From Bradyrhizobium sp. WSM471 (lineage in GTDB: Bacteria > Pseudomonadota > Alphaproteobacteria > Rhizobiales > Xanthobacteraceae), in the NCBI RefSeq assembly GCF_000244915.1, contig NZ_CM001442.1:992001-1056000 (forward strand): a DNA stretch of 64,000 nt, read 5' to 3'. Shown here piece by piece: positions 39,220-47,447 of this stretch. The position numbers were made by a program, and so were the translations under genes. Positions within the stretch are counted from its first letter, which is position 1. Each line of letters opens with the position of its first letter. The notes under the pieces were generated by a model. The model made no database searches, was not told where the DNA came from, and saw nothing but the letters and a program-made list of their open reading frames with translations.

Positions 39220-40551
39220 TTACAGCGACTGCTTCGAAAACGTCTTCCTGTACAGCGCCGGATAGCGCGCGGCCTGCAAGCCGCCGCGCGAGACGTAGGA
39301 GGCGATCAGCGCACTCCACAGCCCGGCATTGCCGAACGATTGCAGCGCCCACCATGCGGCGAGGAAGATCGCGAGCGAGGCCAGCATCAGATTGCGCATC
39401 TCGCGCGCCCAGGTCGCGCCGATATAGATTCCGTCGAAGCCGAAGGCGAACACGCCGGGAATCGGCGCGAGCACGACGAAGGGCAGGAATTCCCGCGCGC
39501 CGCGACGGACGGCTTCGCTCGTCGTCATGAAATCGATCAAGTTCGGCCCGAACAGCGCAAACAGCGCGGACACGACCAGCGCGAAGCCGAGCCCCCATAG
39601 CAGCACCAGCCGGGTCGAATCCGCAAATCCCCTGGCGTCGCGTGCGCCGAGCGTACGGCCGCAAAGCTGCTGGGCTGCGTTCGCAAGACCATCGAGGAAG
39701 AAGGCGCTGACCAGCAGAAAGTTGTTGAGCACGGAATTGGCGGCCAGCGTGACGTCGCCGGCCCGCGCGCCCTTGGCGGTGAAAAACAGAAACACCGCGA
39801 TCAGCGCCGCGGTGCGGATCAGGATGTCGGAGTTCACCGCCAGCAGCCGCATCAGCTTGGCCCGGTCGAACAGCTCTGCGTATGGCACCGCGAACCCGCC
39901 GTCCGCATAACGGCGGCAGACGATCATGCCGAGCCCGAATCCTGCCGCTTCAGACAGCAGCGCGGCGATCGCAGCACCCGCGATGCCGGTGTCGTAGACC
40001 AGCACCAGCAGGATCGTCGCCGCCGCGTTGACGAGATTGATGACAACCTGGAGCGCGAGCGCCGGATTGGCGCGAGCCTGGCCGACCAGCCAGCCGAGGA
40101 TGACGTAATTGGCGAGCGCCAGCGGCGCCGACCAGATTCGGATCACGAAGTAGGTTTTCGCCGCGCGCGTGACGCCTTCGCTGCCGCCCATCAGGTCGAG
40201 CAGCACGGAGGCCAGTGGCAGTTGCAGCGCGATCAGGGCTACGCCGATCAGGCCGGCCACGATGAAGCCGCGCACCAGGATCGCGGTCAGCTCGCGCGTC
40301 TCGCCGGCGCCGAGCGCCTGCGCGGTGAAGGCGAGCGTGCTCATGCGCAGGAAGCCGAACAGCCAGAACAGGCAATCGAAGATGACGGACGCGATGGCGA
40401 CGCCGCCGAGCAGCGCGGCATCGTCCAGCCGTCCGATCGCGGTGGTCGAGACCACCCCGATCAGCGGCGTGGTGAGATTCGCGACCATCGCGGGGCCCGC
40501 GATGGCGAAGACCTGACGGGAACCGATCTTCAAGTGAACGGGTGCGTGCAT
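39220..40551 (-). CDS. MATE-family efflux transporter (DinF-like)
   Basis: A 443-residue protein with twelve predicted membrane segments in two homologous halves. The start of each half carries family motifs (FAIAGPAMVANLTTPLIGVV; LAANSVLNNFLLVSAFFLDG). DinF-type MATE proteins export drugs or toxic metabolites using H+ or Na+. One base separates it from the MBL hydrolase gene upstream, so they form an operon. Confidence 0.92.
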   Translation of the reverse strand: MHAPVHLKIGSRQVFAIAGPAMVANLTTPLIGVVSTTAIGRLDDAALLGGVAIASVIFDCLFWLFGFLRMSTLAFTAQALGAGETRELTAILVRGFIVAGLIGVALIALQLPLASVLLDLMGGSEGVTRAAKTYFVIRIWSAPLALANYVILGWLVGQARANPALALQVVINLVNAAATILLVLVYDTGIAGAAIAALLSEAAGFGLGMIVCRRYADGGFAVPYAELFDRAKLMRLLAVNSDILIRTAALIAVFLFFTAKGARAGDVTLAANSVLNNFLLVSAFFLDGLANAAQQLCGRTLGARDARGFADSTRLVLLWGLGFALVVSALFALFGPNLIDFMTTSEAVRRGAREFLPFVVLAPIPGVFAFGFDGIYIGATWAREMRNLMLASLAIFLAAWWALQSFGNAGLWSALIASYVSRGGLQAARYPALYRKTFSKQSL

Positions 40552-40552
40552 G

Positions 40553-41287
40553 TCAGAACACGAGCACCATGCCGTCTTCGGCGGCGAGGTGGGCGATGTC
40601 GTCGAGGCGCGACAGCACGTCGTCGCTCATATGGGTGAGCACGAGGCGTTTTGCGCCGATTTCGGGAAGGTGCTGTTCCAAGGTCTTCAGGCTGAGGTGA
40701 TTCTTGACCACCTTCTCGTACATATAGGCTTCGGCGATGAAAAGGTCGGCGCCATGCGCCAGCGGAATGAGCGGCTCCGTCCATTCGGTATCGGCGCTGT
40801 AGGCCAGGACGCGGCCTTCCGCTTCGACGCGATAGGCGAGGAACGGTCCGCCGGATTCGCCGTGCACGACGGGATAGGGCGTCACCGTCACCGCGCCGAA
40901 GCTTTGGCTCTGCTCCGGCGCGAGCTCGACGACGGACAGCTCGAAGCGCTGTTTCGTCGTTGAGGAGTGCTCGAACAGAACCTCCATCACCGCACGCAGC
41001 CGCGTCTCGATGCCCTTGGGGCCGGCGATCGTGAGCGGCCGCGTCCGCCGCGAGAATTGCGCGTCCAGCAGGACAAACGGCAGCCCGGCAAAATGGTCGC
41101 CGTGGAAATGCGTGATCAGGATGAGATCGATCTCATTGCGGTCGATCTCCAGTCGCTTCAGCGCCGGTAGAGCCGACGCGCCGCAATCGATCAGGAAGTT
41201 GGCCTCGCGCCCCGAGACGTGGAAGCAGGTGTTGAGCCTGCCGCCGGATCCGAAGGCGTCGCCGCAGCCGACAAAGCGCAATTGCAT
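40553..41287 (-). CDS. MBL-fold hydrolase, RNase Z-like
   Basis: A 244-residue metallo-beta-lactamase-fold protein. The metal motif THFHGDHFAG, a later His in VVHGE, SADTEW and the final LTHMSDD supply the usual ligands. It resembles RNase Z/phosphodiesterase-type MBL proteins, but the flexible arm of true tRNase Z is not evident. First gene of an operon with the MATE exporter. Confidence 0.82.
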   Translation of the reverse strand: MQLRFVGCGDAFGSGGRLNTCFHVSGREANFLIDCGASALPALKRLEIDRNEIDLILITHFHGDHFAGLPFVLLDAQFSRRTRPLTIAGPKGIETRLRAVMEVLFEHSSTTKQRFELSVVELAPEQSQSFGAVTVTPYPVVHGESGGPFLAYRVEAEGRVLAYSADTEWTEPLIPLAHGADLFIAEAYMYEKVVKNHLSLKTLEQHLPEIGAKRLVLTHMSDDVLSRLDDIAHLAAEDGMVLVF

Positions 41288-41303
41288 CGGCCGCTGGCTC
41301 CCT

Positions 41304-41353
41304 AGAGCATGATCCGGAAAAGTGTGGAGCGGTTTTCCGACAAGATCATGCTC
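41304..41353. repeat. R7 dispersed palindrome, 50 bp
   Basis: AGAGCATGATCCGGAAAAGT ... ACAAGATCATGCTC: outer 10 bases (GAGCATGATC/GATCATGCTC) are perfectly inverted, with inner CGGAAAA/TTTTCCG also inverted. Fills the spacer between the small membrane protein gene and the MBL gene. I recall this as one of the most frequent short repeats in rhizobial genomes. Confidence 0.8.
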
Positions 41354-41365
41354 AAAACTAACGAC

Positions 41366-41668
41366 TTACCTGCGCGGCGCGCCGAAAACGCGCATCAGCA
41401 GCCAGATCGGGATCACGATGACAGCGCCGAGCAGGAAGTAGCGCCACAGCCAGTTCACGGTATCGAAGCCGAGATCCCACAACCGCTGGAACAAGAGACG
41501 AATGCTATAGAGAATATTCCAGGGATCGAAGCCGATCGCCGCCAGCACGACGCCGACGAGGATCGAGAGCAGCACCAGGCGAAATGCGACCGCCAGCGGC
41601 GAGCCGCCGAGAAAGCGGTTCAGGCCGTCACTGCGGCCGGCCGGCAAATCTCTGACGTCGTGGGCCAT
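41366..41668 (-). CDS. Small inner-membrane protein (DUF6460-like)
   Basis: A 100-residue protein with GAGGAG about 7 bases before the ATG at 41668; the frame is open 25 codons further but lacks a ribosome site. Two hydrophobic segments (LVLLSILVGVVLAAIGF and FLLGAVIVIPIWLLMRVFG) flank a short loop (DPWNILYSIRLLFQRLWDLG). Resemblance to DUF6460 is from memory. Function unknown. Confidence 0.7.
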   Translation of the reverse strand: MAHDVRDLPAGRSDGLNRFLGGSPLAVAFRLVLLSILVGVVLAAIGFDPWNILYSIRLLFQRLWDLGFDTVNWLWRYFLLGAVIVIPIWLLMRVFGAPRR

Positions 41669-41826
41669 CTCAAACTCCTCAGGGGATTCGACCCTATCAT
41701 AGGGCAAGGCGGGGGACATGGGGAACCCGCAACGGCGCGTCAATCAGCTTACGGGATTTTAATTCGGGCAGGGCGGGTACGCCTTGGTTGCGGGATGATC
41801 GTGCCGCAAGCTCGCAAGCTCGCTGC

Positions 41827-41949
41827 GACCTCTCCCGCTTGCGGGAGAGGTCGCGCAAGGCGCGGGTGAGGGCTCTCTCTTCTTGGGGATTCCCAATGTG
41901 GAGGCACCCTCTCCCCGACCCTCTCCCGCAAGCGGGCGAGGGAGCGCAC
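41827..41949. repeat. R4 dispersed repeat in a 321-base gene-less gap
   Basis: Reads ACCTCTCCCGCTTGCGGGAG at the left and CCTCTCCCGCAAGCGGGCGA at the right, the reverse orientation of the copies at 25291 and 47255. It lies between the ligase stop codon and the small membrane protein gene. The rest of the gap (41669-41826, 41950-41989) shows nothing I can name. Confidence 0.8.
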
Positions 41950-41989
41950 CTGCAGGGTGGCTGCACCTGGGCTCTAACTCCGTCTCCCC

Positions 41990-43867
41990 TCACGCCTCAA
42001 TCTCCGCCGCCTCCGCTTTCAGCATCTTCTCCAGCGTTTCCAGCCGGTCGGCCTCCCGCGGCGGCTTGTCCCAGCGCAGCCGGCTTATGCGGGGAAAGCG
42101 CATCGCGACGCCGGATTTGTGCCGCGGCGAACGCTGCAGGCCCTCGAAGGCGACCTCCAGCACCAAGCCCTTGTCGGGCTCGTGCACGACGTGGCGGACG
42201 GGGCCGAATTTTTCGGTGGTATTGCGACGGACGAAGCGGTCGATCTGGAGCAGCTCCTCGTCAGTGAAGCCGAAATAGGCTTTTCCGACCGGCACCAGTT
42301 CGTCACTGCCCGCGCCTGCGGTCCAGACGCCGAAAGTGTAGTCGGAATAGTAGGACGAGCGCTTGCCGTGGCCGCGCTGCGCATACATCAGCACGGCGTC
42401 GATGATGTGCGGATCGCGCTTCCACTTCCACCACTGTCCCTTCGGCCGTCCCGGCAAATAGGGTGCATCGCGCCGCTTCAGCATCACGCCTTCGACGGCG
42501 TCCGCGTCTTCGCCCGCACCGGCGCTCGCGGGATCGGCGCGTGCGGCGGTCAGCGCCTCCCAGCTTGCGAAGGCGACGGTGGGCGAGAGATCGATGCGGG
42601 GATCGTCAAGCTTGCCGATGAAGGTCTCAAGCCGCTCGCGACGCTCCGCGAACGGCAATTCGCGCAAATCGTTCTCGTCGTCGCCGAGCAGATCGTAGGC
42701 GCGCAGATGAATCGGAAACTCCTTGATCAGCTTCGGAGACACGACCTTGCGGTTCAGCCGCTGCTGCAAAACATTGAAACTCTGCACGCGCCCTTCGCGC
42801 AGGATCAGAAGCTCGCCGTCGATGGCGCCGGGTAGCCGCAGCGACGGCACGAGGTCCGGAAAGCTTCCGGTGATGTCCTCGCCGGTGCGCGAATAGAGCC
42901 GCGCGGTGATGCGGCCGTGCTCGTCGCGGCCGGCCACCGCCTGCACGCGGATGCCGTCCCATTTCCATTCGGCGATGTAGTCGGCGGGATCGAGCGCGGC
43001 GAAATCCGTGTCTTCGATCGCATGCGCCAGCATCACCGGGCGAAACGGCGCGGGATCGCGATTGACCGGCTTGTCGCCGCGGCCTTCCAGCCAGGCGAAC
43101 AGGTCGAGATAGGGCGGCGCGAGACCAGGCCAGATCAGCTCCACCTCATGCGGATCCTTGTCACCGAGCGCAGCGGCCGCGGTCTTGGCCAGGCGCGCGG
43201 AGATACCGATGCGCAATGCCCCAGTGACGAGCTTCAACAGCGCCCAGCGACCGGTCTCGTCCAGCTCGTCGAGCCAGCGCTCGAGCTGCTTCGGCAACTC
43301 GGTCTTGCCGAGCGTGCGCAGCGTGGTGACGACCTCGGTCAGCGTCGGCGGCGGCGGGTTGTTGTGGTTGCGCGGGCGGAAGGACTCTCCAGCATCTCGC
43401 CCGGAGTACCCCCCTCCCTGACCCTCCCCCACAAGGGGGGAGGGAACGGAGAGAGCCGTGCGTCCATCACTTTGGGAATGGCTGTCAGTTGTCGCGCTCA
43501 CTGACAGCGGCGCGCGCAACTGCGCTCCCTCCCCCCTTGTGGGGGAGGGCGGGGGAGAGGGGTGGCTCGGAAAAGACTCGCCGTTGTTTGCGCTGCGCTT
43601 CGGCCACATCAGCGCGATCGTCTCGGAGAGATCGCCCACATAGTCCCAGGATAGGCCGAACAAGACCGGGTCAGTTCGCTGGGCGATAAGATCGCGCAGC
43701 AGAGAAGGTTTTGCGTGCTTGAAACTCAGCGCGCCGGTCAGCGCCGCCAGGGCATAGCCGCGGTCGGGATCGGCGACCTCGCGAAAATAGCTGGTGATCA
43801 GCCGCAGCTTGTTGTTGCGGCCGGGCTCGTAGGCGAGGCGGTCGAGAAGCTTGGCGAAGCGGTTCAT
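41990..43867 (-). CDS. ATP-dependent DNA ligase of the ligase-associated repair set, with in-frame repeat insertion
   Basis: A 625-residue ligase. An N-terminal helical domain (about 1-270) precedes the nucleotidyltransferase domain with the adenylated Lys302 in EWKWDGIR, then RLYSRTGEDITGSFP, AIDGELL, EGVMLKR and WWKWKRDP, and the OB-fold end. Residues about 94-164 are foreign: proline/glycine-rich sequence encoded by an R4 repeat, splitting the helical domain between LMWPKRSA and NPPPPTLTEVV. The reading frame is kept. Without it the protein would be about 555 residues. The start overlaps the exonuclease stop (ATGA), so the pair is co-translated. Confidence 0.93.
   Translation of the reverse strand: MNRFAKLLDRLAYEPGRNNKLRLITSYFREVADPDRGYALAALTGALSFKHAKPSLLRDLIAQRTDPVLFGLSWDYVGDLSETIALMWPKRSANNGESFPSHPSPPPSPTRGEGAQLRAPLSVSATTDSHSQSDGRTALSVPSPLVGEGQGGGYSGRDAGESFRPRNHNNPPPPTLTEVVTTLRTLGKTELPKQLERWLDELDETGRWALLKLVTGALRIGISARLAKTAAAALGDKDPHEVELIWPGLAPPYLDLFAWLEGRGDKPVNRDPAPFRPVMLAHAIEDTDFAALDPADYIAEWKWDGIRVQAVAGRDEHGRITARLYSRTGEDITGSFPDLVPSLRLPGAIDGELLILREGRVQSFNVLQQRLNRKVVSPKLIKEFPIHLRAYDLLGDDENDLRELPFAERRERLETFIGKLDDPRIDLSPTVAFASWEALTAARADPASAGAGEDADAVEGVMLKRRDAPYLPGRPKGQWWKWKRDPHIIDAVLMYAQRGHGKRSSYYSDYTFGVWTAGAGSDELVPVGKAYFGFTDEELLQIDRFVRRNTTEKFGPVRHVVHEPDKGLVLEVAFEGLQRSPRHKSGVAMRFPRISRLRWDKPPREADRLETLEKMLKAEAAEIEA
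43383..43580. repeat. R4-type repeat inside the DNA ligase gene
   Basis: Arms TCCCTGACCCTCCCCCACAA (from 43415) and TCCCTCCCCCCTTGTGGGGG (from 43527) are inverted and match the R4 copy at 50890-51041, though the two halves are arranged inside-out relative to it. A short similar sequence (GACTCTCC / GACTCGCC) lies at the two ends. Boundaries are approximate. The insert adds about 66-70 codons and no stop. Confidence 0.8.
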
Positions 43868-44901
43868 GCTTCGGCCTCGTCAGCGAGCGGCGTCTCGGTC
43901 TCCTCCTCGTCGCCATAGCCGACCAGATCGAGCGGTCGCGCCCGCAAACCGTTGCTTTGGCACCAATGCACCAGCGCGTCTTCCTGGCCATGGGTAACCC
44001 AGATCTCGCCGGCGCCGGTCGCGGCGATCGTGGCGGTGAGGCCGTCCCAATCGGCGTGATCCGAGATCACCAGCGGCAGCTCGATGCCGCGTTGCCGCGC
44101 GCGGGCGCGTACCCGCATCCAGCCGGAGGCGAAGGCCGTGACCGGATCGGGAAACCGGCGGGTCCAGAGATCGGATGTCGCAGAGGGCGGGGCCAGCGTG
44201 ATGGTGCCGGCGAGCGCCGCCTTCTTCACGCCCTTCACCGGCCGCAACTCGCCCAGCTCGATTCCGCGGCTCTGATAGTAGTGCGTGATCTTCTCCATCG
44301 CGCCATGCAGATAGATCGGCGCGTCGTAACCGGCCTGGCGCAGCAGCGCGATCATGCGCTGCGCCTTGCCGAGCGAATAGGCGCCGACGAGATGCGCGCG
44401 CTCCGGAAACAGCGGCACCGACGCCAGCAGCTTCTTGACCTCGTCGGCCGCATCGCCATGGCGAAACACCGGCAGGCCGAACGTCGCCTCGGTGATGAAG
44501 ACGTCGCAAGGCACCAGCTCGAACGGCGTGCAGGTCGGGTCTGGCGCGTCCTTGTAGTCGCCGGAGGCGACGATGCAGGTGTCCTTGCAGGTCACCGCGA
44601 CCTGCGCCGAACCGAGCACATGGCCGGCCGGGTGAAACTTCACGCGGACATCGCCGAGCCGGATCTCCTCGCCATAGCGGATCGCCTGCGTCGAGCCGGC
44701 GAAATTCTCGCCATAGCGCAGCCGCATCATGTCCAGCGTTTCCTGCGTCGCCAGCACCGCGCCGTGGCCGGCGCGGGCGTGGTCGGAATGGCCGTGGGTG
44801 ATCACGGCCCGCTCCACCGGCCGGACAGGGTCGATATGGAAGCCGCCGGGCTTGCAGCATAGGCCGGCGGCAACTGGCAGCAGGATGTCTTGCGGACGCA
44901 T
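43864..44901 (-). CDS. Ligase-associated DNA exonuclease (MBL fold, SNM1/YSH1-like)
   Basis: A 345-residue metallo-beta-lactamase/beta-CASP-type nuclease. Metal motif THGHSDHARAGHG, then VLGSAQV, ASGDYKDAPDPT, ISDHADWDGL and the C-terminal VTHGQEDALVHW are diagnostic for the ligase-associated exonuclease group (TIGR04122-type). Start at 44901 (MRPQDILLPVAAGL) fits the family; the frame extends 22 codons upstream. Predicted to process DNA ends before sealing by the ligase encoded just downstream. Confidence 0.93.
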   Translation of the reverse strand: MRPQDILLPVAAGLCCKPGGFHIDPVRPVERAVITHGHSDHARAGHGAVLATQETLDMMRLRYGENFAGSTQAIRYGEEIRLGDVRVKFHPAGHVLGSAQVAVTCKDTCIVASGDYKDAPDPTCTPFELVPCDVFITEATFGLPVFRHGDAADEVKKLLASVPLFPERAHLVGAYSLGKAQRMIALLRQAGYDAPIYLHGAMEKITHYYQSRGIELGELRPVKGVKKAALAGTITLAPPSATSDLWTRRFPDPVTAFASGWMRVRARARQRGIELPLVISDHADWDGLTATIAATGAGEIWVTHGQEDALVHWCQSNGLRARPLDLVGYGDEEETETPLADEAEA

Positions 44902-44966
44902 GCCTGTTATATAGGTTGCGACCCCGCATCTTCGAGTCATCACCGCTTCGTTCCCTGGTTCCCCCA

Positions 44967-45893
44967 ATGCCCCTGCGCCTGTTCCTGACCTCCGGCGACC
45001 TGATGGCCGACCGCCGCTTCGAGTTCGCGCGCGACCTCCAGCTCAAGGGCGATCTGGCGGCGGCGGCCGACCTGCTGGAGCAGACCATCGAGCTTGCGCC
45101 GAATTTCACCTCGGCCTGGTTCACGCTCGGCGAGATCCGCGCGCAACTCGGCGAGCGCCAAAAGGCCATTGCGGCCTTTCGCAAATCGCGCGAGTCCGAT
45201 CCGAGCGATCAGCACGGCGCTCATCTGCATCTGATACGCCTCGGCGACGCGCAATTGTCCGAGATGCCCAAGGCCTATGTGCAGGCCTTGTTCGATCAAT
45301 ACGCGCCGCGCTTCGAGCACGTGCTGATCAACGATCTCGGCTATCGCGCCCCGTCGCTGATCTTCAAGGCGGTGGTGGCTGCCCGCGTCGCCGCGAAGAA
45401 GCCCGCCCTGTTCAAGCGCGCCATGGATCTCGGCTGCGGTACGGGGCTTGCGGCCGCCGCCTTCGCAAAACAGGTCGACCAGTTCATCGGCATCGATCTG
45501 TCGCCCGGCATGGTCAAGGAGGCGCGCGCAACGGGCCTCTATGCCGAACTCGAAGTCGCCGACATGATCGAAGGCCTGCGCAGCAAGGGCGATGCGAGCG
45601 CGAACCTCGTCGTCGCCGCCGATGCGTTCGTCTATCTCCCCGATCTCGCGCCGGTGCTCAGTGAGGCCGGGCGCGTGCTCGCGCCCGGTGGCGTGCTCGC
45701 GTTCACGCTGGAGACCCATGACGGCAGCGGGATCGTTCTCGGCGAAGGCCTGCGCTATGCCCATTCGGCGGAATATGTGCGCGATGCGATGGCGCGGGCC
45801 GGCCTCAAGCTCCTCACATTGGAGCGGGCCTCGCCACGCACCGAGAACAACGAGCCGGTGCGGGGTCTCGTCGTGGTCGCCGAGAAAACTTGA
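44967..45893 (+). CDS. Class I SAM methyltransferase with N-terminal TPR
   Basis: About 308 residues. Residues about 12-95 are a TPR pair (RFEFARDLQLKGDLAAAADL; AWFTLGEIRAQLGERQKAIA). The methyltransferase domain follows: motif I AMDLGCGTGLAAAAF, IDLSPGMVKEAR, then VVAADAFVYLPDLAPVLSEA. Similar TPR-methyltransferases are annotated as trans-aconitate or ubiquinone-type enzymes without good evidence; the substrate is open. Divergent from the exonuclease gene across 65 bases. It interrupts the repair-gene cluster. Confidence 0.83.
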   Translation: MPLRLFLTSGDLMADRRFEFARDLQLKGDLAAAADLLEQTIELAPNFTSAWFTLGEIRAQLGERQKAIAAFRKSRESDPSDQHGAHLHLIRLGDAQLSEMPKAYVQALFDQYAPRFEHVLINDLGYRAPSLIFKAVVAARVAAKKPALFKRAMDLGCGTGLAAAAFAKQVDQFIGIDLSPGMVKEARATGLYAELEVADMIEGLRSKGDASANLVVAADAFVYLPDLAPVLSEAGRVLAPGGVLAFTLETHDGSGIVLGEGLRYAHSAEYVRDAMARAGLKLLTLERASPRTENNEPVRGLVVVAEKT

Positions 45894-46007
45894 GTCTAGG
45901 CGCTATACGCGAGGCTTTGAGCGTCATTGCGTCGCAAAGCCGTGACTTCCCACTTGCGACACGTGCCGCGATGCCAGCACAATGTCCTCGCTAGGGAGAA
46001 ACACACA

Positions 46008-47237
46008 ATGACGAAGAATCCATCGCGGCGCGATTTCAGCGCCGCCGCGCTCGCCACCATCGCGGCATCCACCTTGCCCGCGCCCTACGTCTGGGCCGCG
46101 GAGAAGAAATACGACGCCGGCGCCAGCGACACCGAGATCAAGATCGGGCAGACCGTGCCGCATTCCGGCCCCGGCTCGCTCTACGGCGTGCTCGGGCGCG
46201 TCGGCGAAGCCTATTTCCAGATGCTGAACGAGAAGGGCGGCATCAACGGACGCACGGTCAAATTCCTCACCATGGACGATGCCTACAGCGCGCCGAAATG
46301 CGTCGAGGCGACGCGGCGCCTGGTCGAGCAGGAGGAGGTGCTCGCGCTCTACGGCTCGCTCGGCACCGCCCCGCAGACCGCCGTGCACAAATACCTGAAC
46401 TCGAAGGGCGTGCCGCAGCTGCTGCTGAACACCGGCGCGTCGAAGTGGAATAACCCGAAAGAGTTCAAATGGACCATGGCGGGCCTGCCGCTCTATCCGA
46501 CCGAGGCGCGCATCCTGGCGCGTCACGTCGTCAGCGTGAAGCCGAACGCGAAGGTCGGCATCCTCTACCAGAACGACGATTTCGGCCGCGACTTCCTCGG
46601 CCCCTTCAAGAAGGTCTTGGAAGACGCCGGCGGCACCGCCAAGGTGATCATGGAGCAGACCTACGATCTGACCGATCCGACCGTCGATTCCCAGCTCATC
46701 AACCTCTCGAAATCGGGTGCGGACGTCTTCTACAACATCTCCACCGGCAAGGCGTCGTCGCAGTCGATCCGGAAAGTGGCCGAGCTCGGCTGGAAGCCGC
46801 TGCAGCTGCTGTCGGCCGGCTCGACCGGCCGCTCGATCCTCAATGCCGCGGGCCTGGAGAACGCCGCCGGCATCGTCGCCATCCGCTACAACAAGGAGGT
46901 CGGCCTGCCCAAATGGGAGAAGGACCCCGACGTGATGGCGTTCGAGGAGCTGCGCAAGAAGTACACGCCGGCGATCGATCAGGACAACACCATCGCCTTC
47001 GCCGGCTACGGCCAGGCCGTCACCATGGGCGAGATCCTGCGCCGCTGCGGCGACGAGCTCACCCGCGCCAACGTGCTGAAGCAGGCCTCGACCCTCGCGG
47101 GTTTCCACTCGCCCTATTTCCTCGACGGCGTCACCTACAGCTACACGCCGGAGAACTACACACCGATGAAGACGCTCTTCATCTCCACCTTCACCGGTAA
47201 GGACTGGGACATCTCCGACAAGCCGATGTCGGAGTAG
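46008..47237 (+). CDS. Branched-chain amino acid ABC transporter substrate-binding protein
   Basis: A 409-residue periplasmic protein with a twin-arginine-type leader (NPSRRDFSAAALATIAAS). The Peripla_BP_6 domain follows: IKIGQTVPHSGPGSLYGVLG, NEKGGINGRTVKFLTMDD. Start at 46008 with GGGAG upstream. No permease or ATPase genes of a Liv-type system are adjacent, so it is an orphan binding protein, common in Bradyrhizobium. Ligand unknown. Confidence 0.9.
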   Translation: MTKNPSRRDFSAAALATIAASTLPAPYVWAAEKKYDAGASDTEIKIGQTVPHSGPGSLYGVLGRVGEAYFQMLNEKGGINGRTVKFLTMDDAYSAPKCVEATRRLVEQEEVLALYGSLGTAPQTAVHKYLNSKGVPQLLLNTGASKWNNPKEFKWTMAGLPLYPTEARILARHVVSVKPNAKVGILYQNDDFGRDFLGPFKKVLEDAGGTAKVIMEQTYDLTDPTVDSQLINLSKSGADVFYNISTGKASSQSIRKVAELGWKPLQLLSAGSTGRSILNAAGLENAAGIVAIRYNKEVGLPKWEKDPDVMAFEELRKKYTPAIDQDNTIAFAGYGQAVTMGEILRRCGDELTRANVLKQASTLAGFHSPYFLDGVTYSYTPENYTPMKTLFISTFTGKDWDISDKPMSE

Positions 47238-47254
47238 GGGCTCTCCGCTCTCTC

Positions 47255-47399
47255 TTCCCCTCTCCCCGCGCGCGGGGAGAGGGTAGGGTGAGGGGGAGCC
47301 TCTGCGGGAACGGAGGCAGTTGGACTCGCGGAGGCTCCCCCTCACCCGGAATCCGCGCTACGCGCGCATTCCGGCCTCTCCCCGCAAGCGGGAGAGGCG
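47255..47399. repeat. R4 dispersed repeat, about 145 bp
   Basis: CCCCTCTCCCCGCGCGCGGG ... GAGGGTAGGGTGAGGGGGAG at the left, CTCCCCCTCACCCGG ... GCCTCTCCCCGCAAGCGGGA at the right. Inner arms GAGCCTCTGCGGGAAC and CGCGGAGGCTC are also inverted. Separates the binding-protein gene from the Lhr-like helicase gene. Confidence 0.8.
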
Positions 47400-47447
47400 A
47401 AGTAAGCCCCCTCGACGAACCCACACCCACGGCTTACCTGTGATGCC

